Source: Moesziomyces globuligerus (Eukaryota; Basidiomycota; Ustilaginomycetes; Ustilaginales; Ustilaginaceae). Taken from it: 64,000 nucleotides of DNA. The stretch lies in NCBI GenBank assembly GCA_030849465.1, contig JARVLF010000013.1, forward strand, positions 1,043,488 through 1,107,487, read 5' to 3'. The position numbers and the translations under genes were made by a program. Within the stretch, counting starts at the first letter, position 1; every line of letters starts with the position of its first letter. A model generated the notes under the pieces. It had not been told where the DNA came from. It searched no databases and saw nothing but the letters and a program-made list of their open reading frames with translations. Positions 43,555-52,983 of this stretch are shown here, piece by piece.

Positions 43555-44026
43555 ATCGAATTGAGATTTTGCAATTCGTGACGAAGCTGCGTGTAATCGT
43601 TTGCAGTAGTACGAGGCTGTCGAAGCGCATCTATGGATAATGGTGGTACACTGTCAAGCACGGATAAGACGATTGGAATGGGCTTGGAAGCGCCATGACT
43701 CAGATTTGCCGATGACGTCCGTGAAGATCAAGTGGAGAGAGGTGAAGGTCGGCAACTGCTTACGCGACATGCGGGGGCAACGCAACGAAATCTGCACCCT
43801 CGCCCGGTCGAAAGCCGCACCAGCATGCCTCTTCTTCACACCACATGCGAAAGGAGCCCATCTCGTGACCGAGGACGAGTCTTTGACTCGACAGGCAAAC
43901 AGAACCAGTGCGAGACAGATGGTTCGGGTTGAGAGCTATACTTTCAGAAATACAAGCGATACTAGTTACAATCAGAACGAAGCACAGTGTAGAGAGAGGT
44001 CCGTGTTGAAAAGATCATCGTGCCGT
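43555..44026. other. Intergenic region between two minus-strand genes
   Basis: These 472 bases hold the promoter of the unrecognised two-exon gene and the UNC93-like 3' flank. No supported gene. Confidence 0.5.
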
Positions 44027-45632
44027 TCAGATCTTCTTTTCGCTGCTGCTGGATGACTGTCGGTCGAAAGCGGGAGCAGTTGCGCCGCCATTCTCGAGCA
44101 CCTGGACCGTGTTCGTGTTTTCGGCAGCAGTCTCGTCGACATAGACCTGCTTCTCGACCTCGTAGTTGGTCTCGCGGATGCCGAGGATCACGACCAGGGC
44201 GAAGGGGAACGAGAAGAGCATGAGACCGAAGACTGCGCCGATCTCGTTGATGTAAGGGACCAGTGTAGCATCCATGGCGAAAGCCGCGGCGGCGCCCGCG
44301 GACTGAACCGCTTTGTACATTCCCGCGTAACGGGCAAGCTCGAAGGGGTCGTTGGTGATGGCTCCCATGATCCAGTATGCGAGGCCCTGGTAGAAGGCAT
44401 CGCCAATATCGTACAGCACGAAGATCGAGATGGGCTCTGCGAAGGCCGAGTCCTCGTAGTTGATCTTCTTGGGCCATTGCGTGGCTCGAGTGATGGGACG
44501 CTGGTACTTGATACCCCAGCTGTAGGCGATGATGGTGAAGACGGCAGTGAGAGAGAGGCCAAAGATGCCACGCTTCCTGCGCGACATGGGCAGCTTGTCG
44601 AGCAGGACACCGAGTAGAAGCGCACCCAGAATTTGCCCGGCCGACTTGACCACGCCATTGACAGAGCGGGCTGAGGAGTCAAACACCTTGAAGGCAATCG
44701 AGCCCTGTTGGTACACAAGAATGCGTCCCATGTCAGCTGCGTCCGTCTGATTTTTCGGATCGCGAAACGACAGCACTTACCTGGTAAGGGTAGAAGAAGT
44801 TGCTGGCAAACATCATCGGGATGAGAAGGAGGATCTCGCGGCGCTTGAGGGTGCTGAGGAGGGCACGAATCTCTTGGCGCGCAGTGTTGGACTTTTCCAC
44901 CTTGACAAGAGTACCATCTAGCGGGCGTAGTCGACGCAAGGGCGTTGTGCATCAAGTGGGTTGAACGACGTCAGCCTCGGTACCGGGAAAGAAGCTTGAG
45001 ATGTGCAGATGATGGCAGGTTAACTTACCAGTGCGGACGACTCTGTTGGGAGGAAGCAGAGTCCAGGTGAGGGCGACGCCGACCATGATAATGGCGAAGA
45101 AAGCGATGTAGGTGGTAGTCTTGACGGCATCCAGACCGCCTTGCTTGAGGTTGATACCGAGGGCGATGAGACCGCCCAAGAGGGAGCCGCTATTGAAGAT
45201 GGCCCAGAAAATGCTGAAAGAGCGGCCCTTCTCGGCTTCAAGAGGATAGGAGAGCATGATGCAGCCTTGGGCGGTCCAGAGGAGGGCGGCACACATGCCG
45301 AGCACGGCACCGGACAGGATGAGGAACCAGTCCTGGGCCTTCTCCTGGTAGACCCACAGCGCAGCAAGGTAGAGAGCGTAGCCAAGACTTCCGACGAAGA
45401 GGGTGATGCGTGGACCAAAGATGTTATTGAAGGAACCGGAGACAAGACCAGTGAGGGCGAACAGCGCGTAGAGAACGGCGTTGGTGATGTTGGAAAGGGT
45501 GATCGATTGAGTTCCACCTGCGCCTAGGTTTGATACGGCGCTGAACATGCCTACAGTCGCAAAGCAGACGAAAGAGACGAGTACGACCTGGCAGAGAGGC
45601 GAGGTGTATCGCCAGGAGGAGTGTACCTTCAT
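44027..45632 (-). CDS. UNC93-like/MFS membrane transporter, three exons
   Basis: Exons 45632-45029, 44917-44781 and 44704-44027, with introns of 111 and 76 nt, both with GTAAGT donors (acceptors CTAG and CAACAG; the second intron has a CTGAC branch-like site). The joins keep frame (RTDGTLVKV and YPYQGSIAF) and give 472 residues with about 11-12 membrane helices. The first helices (VVLVSFVCFATVGMFSAVSN, NITNAVLYALFALTG, FGPRITLFVGSLGYALYLA) match the fungal UNC-93/DUF895 branch of the major facilitator fold. No substrate is established for this branch; ion or small-molecule handling is possible. A hydrophilic tail ends SSSSEKKI. Confidence 0.85.
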
Positions 45633-47170
45633 GGTGGGCCACTGCGGAGCGGATTTTGGTGCGAGAGGGGAGAGTGTGGTAATTGTGGGCGAAGGAGGGA
45701 AATTGGAAGTGCGGGGATGCGATGCGGGCTAGATATAGGAGTGAAGAGAATGCAGGAGGCTCGACGAAGCCCAAGGAGGTGGTCGAGAGGGGAGCCATGT
45801 GGACGCGAGCGCAGACACATGGCGTGGACATGGGAGTGGCATTCGTAGCCAGCGGCGAGATACAGGAGACGGGCGAGAAGCTGGGCGAGTGCGGTGTTGA
45901 GAGAAGGGAGAGGGTGGTTGAGGCGAAGCACATCTCGGCGGTCGGCGGAGGAGTTGACCGGTCCGTTCGTGCATGAGGGGTCGGGGAGAGCGATAAGCTG
46001 TCAACGGAGCGGGTCTCATCATATCGGCAGGGCGCGCTTCTCGACAGTCTGGGGATGAGATTGGTGGTGGGGGATGGGATGCAGGTACATTGCAGTGAGA
46101 TTGCGGGGACGCTTGGCGTGGGGCGGCAAGGAGCGAGGCGAATGCCAAGTGTGCGATGTTGGGGGGCCATGGTCAGCGTCGGACGACGGTGGCGAATGGT
46201 GGAAAAATCGCGCGTCGGCCCGACGTCGGTGCGAGGCGGGGTCGAGCCACGTGGGAAATCCCGTTTTTGGCAGGTCGCGGAGGCTCCGCAGCGCCGAGGT
46301 TATTTATCGCGTCGTCGCCCGCGGCGCTCTGGGAAAAGTCTCGTGACCTCGAGCGGCATTCACGCCGCGATTTGCTGCTCCGACAGCATACGATGCCGCT
46401 GTTGATAATGACAGCGATACGAGATACGATAGAGCGAAGGGAGCGGCGTGCGATTCGAGATAACCGAGGTCTCCGTACTCGAACGGGTGCTCACAAGATG
46501 CCCAGCGCCTCCAGAGCATATCTCATTATCACCGCTTGGAGTCGAGGTCCGTACTCGGACCGGGCGTCCCACGATGATAGGCACATGTACACGGGTCTGC
46601 TCTCCATGCTCAACCGGCGATGCTCGCTGATGGGCTCGGTTCGGGCTCGCGCGCACCGACGCCGAGCTCCTCACAACATGAGGTAAGTCGCAATAGCACG
46701 GGAGATAGCGTAGGGGATGCCTGCTCCCTTGTAGAGCCAAGTATGGAGCTGTGCAAAGCAGTCGTCTTGCTTCGAGATATGACCCTGAGCCCAAAAGCCG
46801 GCCAGTGGACAGCTTCTCGGCGGACACACCGGCGGATTTGGAAATTTGGCGTGAACAATGTTACATCGTTGAATCTGCAAGTCGCGCACAAGCCAGCCAT
46901 GCGGGCACGTGTCGGTCGCCTTTTGCCGCAATTGGCGCTGCCGCAATGGCGCTGCCGCAATGGCGCTGCCGCAACGCCCTGCGCTGCCCAGCGAGTGACG
47001 AATTCCAAAGCTTTTGGGCCAGGCTGGCCTTGATCGTGCTGCATCCGCCAACCCACCATCGCTCGGCGCAGCTACCGTATCACGACACGTGGGACCACAT
47101 CTTCCAAGCGCTTGCAGCCCAGCCTAGCCCAAAGGTCGTCTGCCAGCTGCCTCCGCCACGAACAGTCACC
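45633..47170. other. Divergent intergenic region, UNC93-like / SEC12
   Basis: This 1.54 kb region contains both promoters and a three-copy 14-bp repeat near 46,934. Frames of 100-250 codons occur but lack domains. Confidence 0.5.
46934..46975. repeat. 14-bp tandem repeat, three copies
   Basis: GGCGCTGCCGCAAT three times in a row, the last copy ending in C, about 200 bases upstream of the SEC12 start codon. Confidence 0.9.
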
Positions 47171-48583
47171 ATGGCCAGATCGCAACACTTTCCCGTGCAA
47201 GCCAAGATCCCCATCTACTCGGTCGGCTTCGTACAAGACCATGTCATCGTCTACTCTGGCGGAGGTGGCGCAGGTCGCTCGGGCGTCACCAATGCGCTCG
47301 TAGCCGCCCGCGTCGACCTCTCCGCCCAGACCATCCACAAGCTCGACGAGCTCAGCCTTTCCCGCGACGAAGACGCTCCCATGGCCATGGCGGTCAACAC
47401 CGCAAAGTCGCAGCTGGTCTGCGGCATCAACAGCCCCGCAGAACAGGTCAAGAACGGCTCCAACCAGCCCATCCGCATCTTCGACTACTCTCTCAGCACA
47501 ACTCCCTCCAACGCCGAGAAGCAGCCGGCAGACCCAACGCCAGCGGCCGAGTCGGCCGTCAAGGTCGAGCTCGCCTTGGCTAGCGCATCGTCGTCGCTCC
47601 ACATCCAAGACCCGGAAGACTACCTCAAGGTGGCCACCTTCAGTCCCAACGGCCGCATGCTCGCCGTCGCCAGCACGGATGGTCAGGTCGCCCTCCATCG
47701 ATACCCCTCGCTCTCCCCCATGTGGAACGACACGCGCGAACCCTCCTCCTCCGCTCTCGTCGCCGCCGAGGCCAAGGATTCCTCCATCTCCATCCCTTCG
47801 CGCGACTTTGACAAGGCAGAGATCTACGACGCCGACTTCTCCCATTCCAACACCCACCTCGTACTCACCTCGTCCTCGAAACTCGTCGTCTACGCAACCG
47901 ATCCCTTCACAGATCCCGAATCCGACGCAGCGCCGTCCGGTGATTCGAGCAACGGCGACGCCCCCTCCGCTCCTGCCGAGGGCTACGCCCAGACCATCCA
48001 GACCATCAAGAATCCTGCTCTCGGCGGCAAGGGTCCGTGCTCCTTCCGAGCCGCCCGCTTCGGCCGTGGAGACGCGAGCAAGGAGAAGCTCTTCACCGTC
48101 GTCAACGCCGCGCCCGCCGGCGGCAAGGGTCCCAAGGCAAAGATCCGCAAGAGCTTTGTCACGGCATGGGATGCCGACACGTGGGATCTCATCGAGACGC
48201 GCCACGTCTCCGACCGCCCAGTCACTGTCTTTGATGTGTCCCCCGATGGCAAGTTCCTCGCATATGGCTCGTCCGACCTCTCGGTCGGCGTCTTGGATGC
48301 CAAGACGTTGCGGCCCGTGCTCAAGATCCTGCATGCGCACGACTTTCCATCCACCTGCCTCAAATTCAACCCAGCCTCCAACCTGCTCGTCTCGGCCAGC
48401 GCCGACAACACTCTCCGCGTCATCCCCATCCCTGCCAAGGCGCTGCTCGAGTCGGCTACAGGCAGCGCCAGCGCTCTTGCTTTCATCTCGGAAACGCGCA
48501 TGGGCTTCTATACCACCATCCTCCTCTCGCTCCTCATCGCCGCCCTCGCCCTCTGGCTCCAACACAAGTATCTACCCAAGTGA
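47171..48583 (+). CDS. SEC12: SEC12-like guanine nucleotide exchange factor for SAR1
   Basis: Predicted 470 residues from the ATG at 47171 (the frame is open further upstream, but the family N-terminus begins here). The start PIYSVGFVQDHVIVYSGGGG followed by AGRSGVTN matches the Sec12 N-terminal strand and its GGGG-x-GVxN loop, which contacts Sar1. WD40-like blades follow (VATFSPNGRMLAVASTDG, VFDVSPDGKFLAYGSSD, LKFNPASNLLVSASADNT). One C-terminal membrane segment (FYTTILLSLLIAALALWL) leaves a very short luminal end, as expected for a type II ER protein. It activates Sar1 to start COPII vesicle budding. Confidence 0.9.
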   Translation: MARSQHFPVQAKIPIYSVGFVQDHVIVYSGGGGAGRSGVTNALVAARVDLSAQTIHKLDELSLSRDEDAPMAMAVNTAKSQLVCGINSPAEQVKNGSNQPIRIFDYSLSTTPSNAEKQPADPTPAAESAVKVELALASASSSLHIQDPEDYLKVATFSPNGRMLAVASTDGQVALHRYPSLSPMWNDTREPSSSALVAAEAKDSSISIPSRDFDKAEIYDADFSHSNTHLVLTSSSKLVVYATDPFTDPESDAAPSGDSSNGDAPSAPAEGYAQTIQTIKNPALGGKGPCSFRAARFGRGDASKEKLFTVVNAAPAGGKGPKAKIRKSFVTAWDADTWDLIETRHVSDRPVTVFDVSPDGKFLAYGSSDLSVGVLDAKTLRPVLKILHAHDFPSTCLKFNPASNLLVSASADNTLRVIPIPAKALLESATGSASALAFISETRMGFYTTILLSLLIAALALWLQHKYLPK

Positions 48584-48794
48584 GGCTCTCCTTGTTCGGT
48601 TGTGTGTAATCAAACGGACTCGAGCGATCATCTCCGCGTCTCTCGCACCCAGCATGTGGCTCAGCACCTCTCCGTTCGATCCTCATCTCGCCAGCACGCG
48701 CTCAAGCCAAGTCCGAGAATGAGTTGCTAAGAATACAGTGCAATTGTGTAGACACAGATACAAGCCGCATTTGGAAATGCTGCTGGCCGTTGAT

Positions 48795-51734
48795 TCAGGT
48801 GCTGCCGCTCTTGTTGGCAAGCTGGCTCGATGCGCCGTCTTCGTCGGTGGGCGTCTCTTTCGCCTTGCTCTTGGCTTTTCTCGCAAGCAGCTTGTTTATG
48901 TACTCGGCCGCAAAACTCTTCATCTTTGCCTTCTTCTCGCTGGGCAGCTCCGTGAGCGTGGCGCCGTTCGCTGGCGGCCACGATTTGGGGTTGCGCATCT
49001 CCTTGTCAACAATCACGTTGGTGAGATCCTTGGCATGGCGCTTGAAGCTCTCGCGTTCCAGCTCGTCCTTCTGCTTGGACATCTGTCGCACCACCAGCTC
49101 GCCCACGAGCTTGCGCAACCGGCGCTCGTTGCTTGCTGCCAGCTCGCTTCCTTTGGAGCCGGACGATCCTGCTGAACGGCTCGACTCAGCGCCGTTCGCG
49201 CCTGCGTGTCTCGAGCTCGAATGCCCCGACGACGAGAGCTTGTGCCTTTTGTCTGCTTGGCGAGACGAAGATGACGATCGCTTGCGCGAGGAGGAGGAGG
49301 ATGTCATCAAATGTGGTCCGCCATTCAGCTCCAGCTCCCGAGCGGCTTTTGCAGCGGCTTCGGCTTCTTTGCGCGCGCGTTCCTCCTGCTCGTTGGCCTC
49401 GCGGATGATCTCCTCGATGGACTTGGCGACGGGAGGTGTGCTGGTCTGGGGCGCTGATTGCTGCTGCTGTGGCTGCTGCTGCATCTGGAATCCATGTTGC
49501 TTGAGCGACGAAACGAGTCCGGGCAGCGATTTGGCCAACGACGAGGACAGCGCCGAGGTGAGTTGGTCAGGTGTGAGCGTGGCAGATTGACCCGAGGAGC
49601 CGATCCGGCCGGGAGAAAACGTCGCTGTCGAAGCCTGGGAATGACCGAATCCATTGAGAGGCTTGGTCGATCGTCTTGCCGCGCGCGAATCGGATGCGGC
49701 CGGAGGTGGGGCGGGCGGAGGTTGCCAAGTCGGGCGAGATTCGCGCAACTCTTGGTCGCCGGAAAGGGCTGATCCAAGTTCGGAAGAGACAGCATTGGGA
49801 GCCTGAGCCTGGTCGAGCTCGAGCGGGTCATCGAGGTCTTGCAAACGCCGGCGATCGATCCACGTGGAGATTGGTGCCCCGTTCTTGGCGTCGTCTGTGC
49901 CGGGCTTCACCGTATCCTTGCGGGCGATGCGATAGGTCATGTCAAGCTTCTTCCACGCCTCTAGCAGATGCTCGGCACGAGAAGAAACCTCCCCATCCTC
50001 GGCTGGCGGCACGCCAATGCGGACAGGCGCCGGTTCATCCGTGCCCGACAGTTCAAGGGATGCCGGCTGCTTGTCCTTCGCCTCGTCGGTTGAATCTTGA
50101 GCGACATCTGGATCGACCTTGGTGGCCGAGTGCAAGGGTTCAGCGTTGGGCTCGTCCTTTGGCGGGAGGGTTGACTTGGGTCGATAGGTCTCGGCGACGA
50201 TGCGCACCTGGTCCTCGACCCCGCAGTCGATGACCTTGTTGCGAGCAATGAGAGGCCAGCGTGCGAGTACGTTGATGATGAGGAGGACAATATCGCGGTC
50301 GTTCCACCACTGCTCCAGAAGAAACTGCATCAGGATGAAGCCGTGAAGCTTGACGAGCGATTTTTGTACGTTGACGTCCGTGGTCATCTCCATCCTTCGG
50401 AGAAGTTTCTCCAGGATTTCGCGCTTAGGGCCGGCCTGACGGGCAGCTGTCATGACGCGGGTGGCTTCGTGCTCTTGGATTGGACGCATTTGAGGAAGGA
50501 AGTCGAGGCCGAGTCGCTTTCCGCGCTTGCGGCGGGAGCCTTTCGCTTCTGTCTGCTCGACCTCGTCCGAGATGCCGAGGGCGTCGAGGAAGAGGTCGTC
50601 CATGCCGCTGAGGTCAGTCTGGGTCTTGCCACCGAGGGTGCCCACGCAGTTTGGCTCGCCGCAGAAGCATTCCTGGGCATCGTTGCCATATCTATCCACG
50701 TTGTAGTTGAAGGTGAGTTCCTCGCCCCTTTGGATGTTGCGCTTGGCAAAGATGCCCATGCGGAGGTGCTTGCCGACCTGCCACTTGGAGACGGAACAGT
50801 TGGGATTGCAACTGTGATTGATGAATCGGCCCTTGCCGCCCTTTTTCGTTGCGTCGAGGTATTCGTTGGGCTGGAGCATCATGAAGTAAAAGTGGCGGAT
50901 GCCCTCGAGGCGATACTGTTGCATGCGCTCGAGGAAGGTGGGCTGGTTCATGACTTCGCCGACGTACTCGTAGACGAAGGACTCTTTGGGGATGTCTTGG
51001 GCCGCGCGGAGGCCGAAGCCCTTCCTCTCGGTCTGTACGATCTCGACATCGACGTACTGCCTGCGGTGGAAGCGTTGGTTGCGACAGAGCTTGCCCCAGC
51101 GACACTTGGAGGAGGAGCACTCGATTTGGGTCATGCGGTTGATGCAGCCAGAGTAGTCTGTGCAGGCCAGGTCCTCGTTGTCGGTGGCGGGGCTGCAGTC
51201 GCACACCATGAAGTCGTCGAACTTGCCCGGGGGACGGCCCAGCTTCTTGTCGTGGTAGTCGTTGAAGGTGATCTCCTGGAAGGTGGTCATGGCTGCATCC
51301 TGAGCGAGAGGGAGGTGGGTGACAAGCTGTGGCTCTGACTTGACTTTTGTCTTGCGGGGCGTGATGCTGAATGGTGGCGGTGTGGGGGACGAGGCGGAAG
51401 CGGAGGTGCGCGCATCGGGGGATAGGCTCTCATGCTTTGGAGGCGCAGGCACGTCTTGCAAGGGCGCGGACGGCTTGTGCTCCTCAAGCGCAGACGATTG
51501 AGGCGGAGGGGATGGCGACGGGGTGAAGGCAGGCGGCGGCGGCTTGTGGTTGGCTGATGGGGATGGCAAGGATGCTGCGGTGTGGGGCGATGCAGATGCT
51601 GCGGATGGTGCGCGAGAACTGGACGGTCCGGTGGCGGTAGGCATTGGCGATTCGGAAGCTTCGGCAGGTGCCGACGATGGCATCGCCTGGGCGCTGGAAC
51701 TGGCCGGCAGCTCGTCGCCGTGGTCCGACTGCAT
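48795..51734 (-). CDS. SET2: SET2 histone H3 lysine-36 methyltransferase
   Basis: Predicted 979 residues from the ATG at 51734; the frame extends 16 codons upstream only through a non-ATG start. A disordered Pro/Ser N-terminus leads to the AWS Cys cluster from about residue 176 (CDCSPATDNEDLAC, CINRMTQIEC, CRWGKLCRN). The SET domain follows with FVYEYVGEV, RFINHSCNPNC (306-312) and ELTFNYNVDRYG, then post-SET CFCGEPNCVG. The final 90 residues (FKRHAKDLTNVIVDKEM...SFAAEYINKLL) match the SRI domain that binds elongating RNA polymerase II. It deposits H3K36 methylation during transcription. Divergent from PAN3. Confidence 0.95.
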   Translation of the reverse strand: MQSDHGDELPASSSAQAMPSSAPAEASESPMPTATGPSSSRAPSAASASPHTAASLPSPSANHKPPPPAFTPSPSPPPQSSALEEHKPSAPLQDVPAPPKHESLSPDARTSASASSPTPPPFSITPRKTKVKSEPQLVTHLPLAQDAAMTTFQEITFNDYHDKKLGRPPGKFDDFMVCDCSPATDNEDLACTDYSGCINRMTQIECSSSKCRWGKLCRNQRFHRRQYVDVEIVQTERKGFGLRAAQDIPKESFVYEYVGEVMNQPTFLERMQQYRLEGIRHFYFMMLQPNEYLDATKKGGKGRFINHSCNPNCSVSKWQVGKHLRMGIFAKRNIQRGEELTFNYNVDRYGNDAQECFCGEPNCVGTLGGKTQTDLSGMDDLFLDALGISDEVEQTEAKGSRRKRGKRLGLDFLPQMRPIQEHEATRVMTAARQAGPKREILEKLLRRMEMTTDVNVQKSLVKLHGFILMQFLLEQWWNDRDIVLLIINVLARWPLIARNKVIDCGVEDQVRIVAETYRPKSTLPPKDEPNAEPLHSATKVDPDVAQDSTDEAKDKQPASLELSGTDEPAPVRIGVPPAEDGEVSSRAEHLLEAWKKLDMTYRIARKDTVKPGTDDAKNGAPISTWIDRRRLQDLDDPLELDQAQAPNAVSSELGSALSGDQELRESRPTWQPPPAPPPAASDSRAARRSTKPLNGFGHSQASTATFSPGRIGSSGQSATLTPDQLTSALSSSLAKSLPGLVSSLKQHGFQMQQQPQQQQSAPQTSTPPVAKSIEEIIREANEQEERARKEAEAAAKAARELELNGGPHLMTSSSSSRKRSSSSSRQADKRHKLSSSGHSSSRHAGANGAESSRSAGSSGSKGSELAASNERRLRKLVGELVVRQMSKQKDELERESFKRHAKDLTNVIVDKEMRNPKSWPPANGATLTELPSEKKAKMKSFAAEYINKLLARKAKSKAKETPTDEDGASSQLANKSGST

Positions 51735-52936
51735 CGTAGAGGAGATGGCGGATAGCGTGACGCTAGACACAAGCCTGGTCAAGTCAGGTGGAGAGGATTA
51801 AAGCGAGCCGTCAGAGAAAGCGGATGGAGCGAGGCATAATCGAGAGCAGCGGGCGATCCGACGAGGTATTGCTAGCCAGACTCGTGACCGCACGTGAGCG
51901 GTGGGGCCGATCGAGGCACTAGCAGCAGCGGCTCCTCCGAAGACCGGGGCGATTTCGAGCCGAGCTTAGAGCAGTACGGTGCGAACGTGGATGCGGTTTG
52001 AGCAATGTGTCCAGCCAGAACGTTCAGTCGGGTGATGGTGGCGAGGGAAAGAGGCAAGAGAAGCAGCGCACCCGCAGTCACAATGTGTAGATGCAGTTTG
52101 CGGAATGGCTGGTGATGTCCAAAGGAGTGGTGGCGCGGGAGACGGCGAGAGCGAATCGCGCGCGTCCTCCTCGCTCCCAACTCGAGTGCTTCGCTCAAAG
52201 GGTTCAAATCACAAAAGCTGGTCGGACACTTTCTTCCTGGGTGCGCAGACGCGAGCAAGGCGACCACGGACTGCAACTCAGCGTCGAGCGGAACGGCGAC
52301 CTCACAGCCGCGCCGCGAGATCATCGCCCGTCTCCAGCTGAGCCGCCTGCTCTCGCTAACCCTTTTTCCGGAATCTCACATCGCCCAAAGAAAATCGCAA
52401 AAGGAAATGACGACTGGCGAGGGCGCGACGCTCATCCCTGGCGGAGGAGCCGAGCCCGTCGCCGCCTGCCAACGGGCAGAGCAGCGACGGCGAACTGGGC
52501 GGTAGAGCACTGTAGGCATCCGACGCCCCGCGCTGGGGCTCGATCGAGCTCAAGCTCGAGCGGATACCGACCGATCCAGGACAGAGAGGAGCCAACGGCG
52601 GCGGCTGCAGCGTTGCACAGCTGCCATTCTCCCTCAGAGCGAGTTTGCATTCATCACCACCTTCCTCTCTAGTATCACCACTCCCCCTCGGGCGCGCCGC
52701 CTATCGCTCCTTCATCCCGATCCTTGCCTAGACCGCTGTCATCGCCTCGACAGCGACAAGCCCGGTCGCGTCGCCAGCCCTATCGGCACAACCTCCGACG
52801 CACCCCTGCACCGTCGCCTCCTCATCCACCTCTCCCGTCCCGCTGCGAAGTCCCACACGTAGCCTACACCATCGCTTCGCGCGAGACGCTCTGCGACAGT
52901 CGACTTTGCTCTCCGCGTCAATGTCGATCACCGGCG
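51735..52936. other. Divergent promoter region, SET2 / PAN3
   Basis: This 1.2 kb region lies between two divergent ATGs. It contains a short upstream ORF starting at 52921 that overlaps the PAN3 start. No other supported gene. Confidence 0.5.
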
Positions 52937-52983
52937 ATGTATCACCATTCACAATCACATCCGCATATCCACCATCAGCATAA
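52921..52983 (+). other. Short upstream ORF overlapping the PAN3 start codon
   Basis: An ATG at 52921 opens a 20-codon frame ending with TAA at 52983. It is out of frame with PAN3 and overlaps the PAN3 ATG at 52937. If the transcript begins upstream, this frame could lower PAN3 translation. The transcription start is not visible, so its reality is uncertain. Confidence 0.35.
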
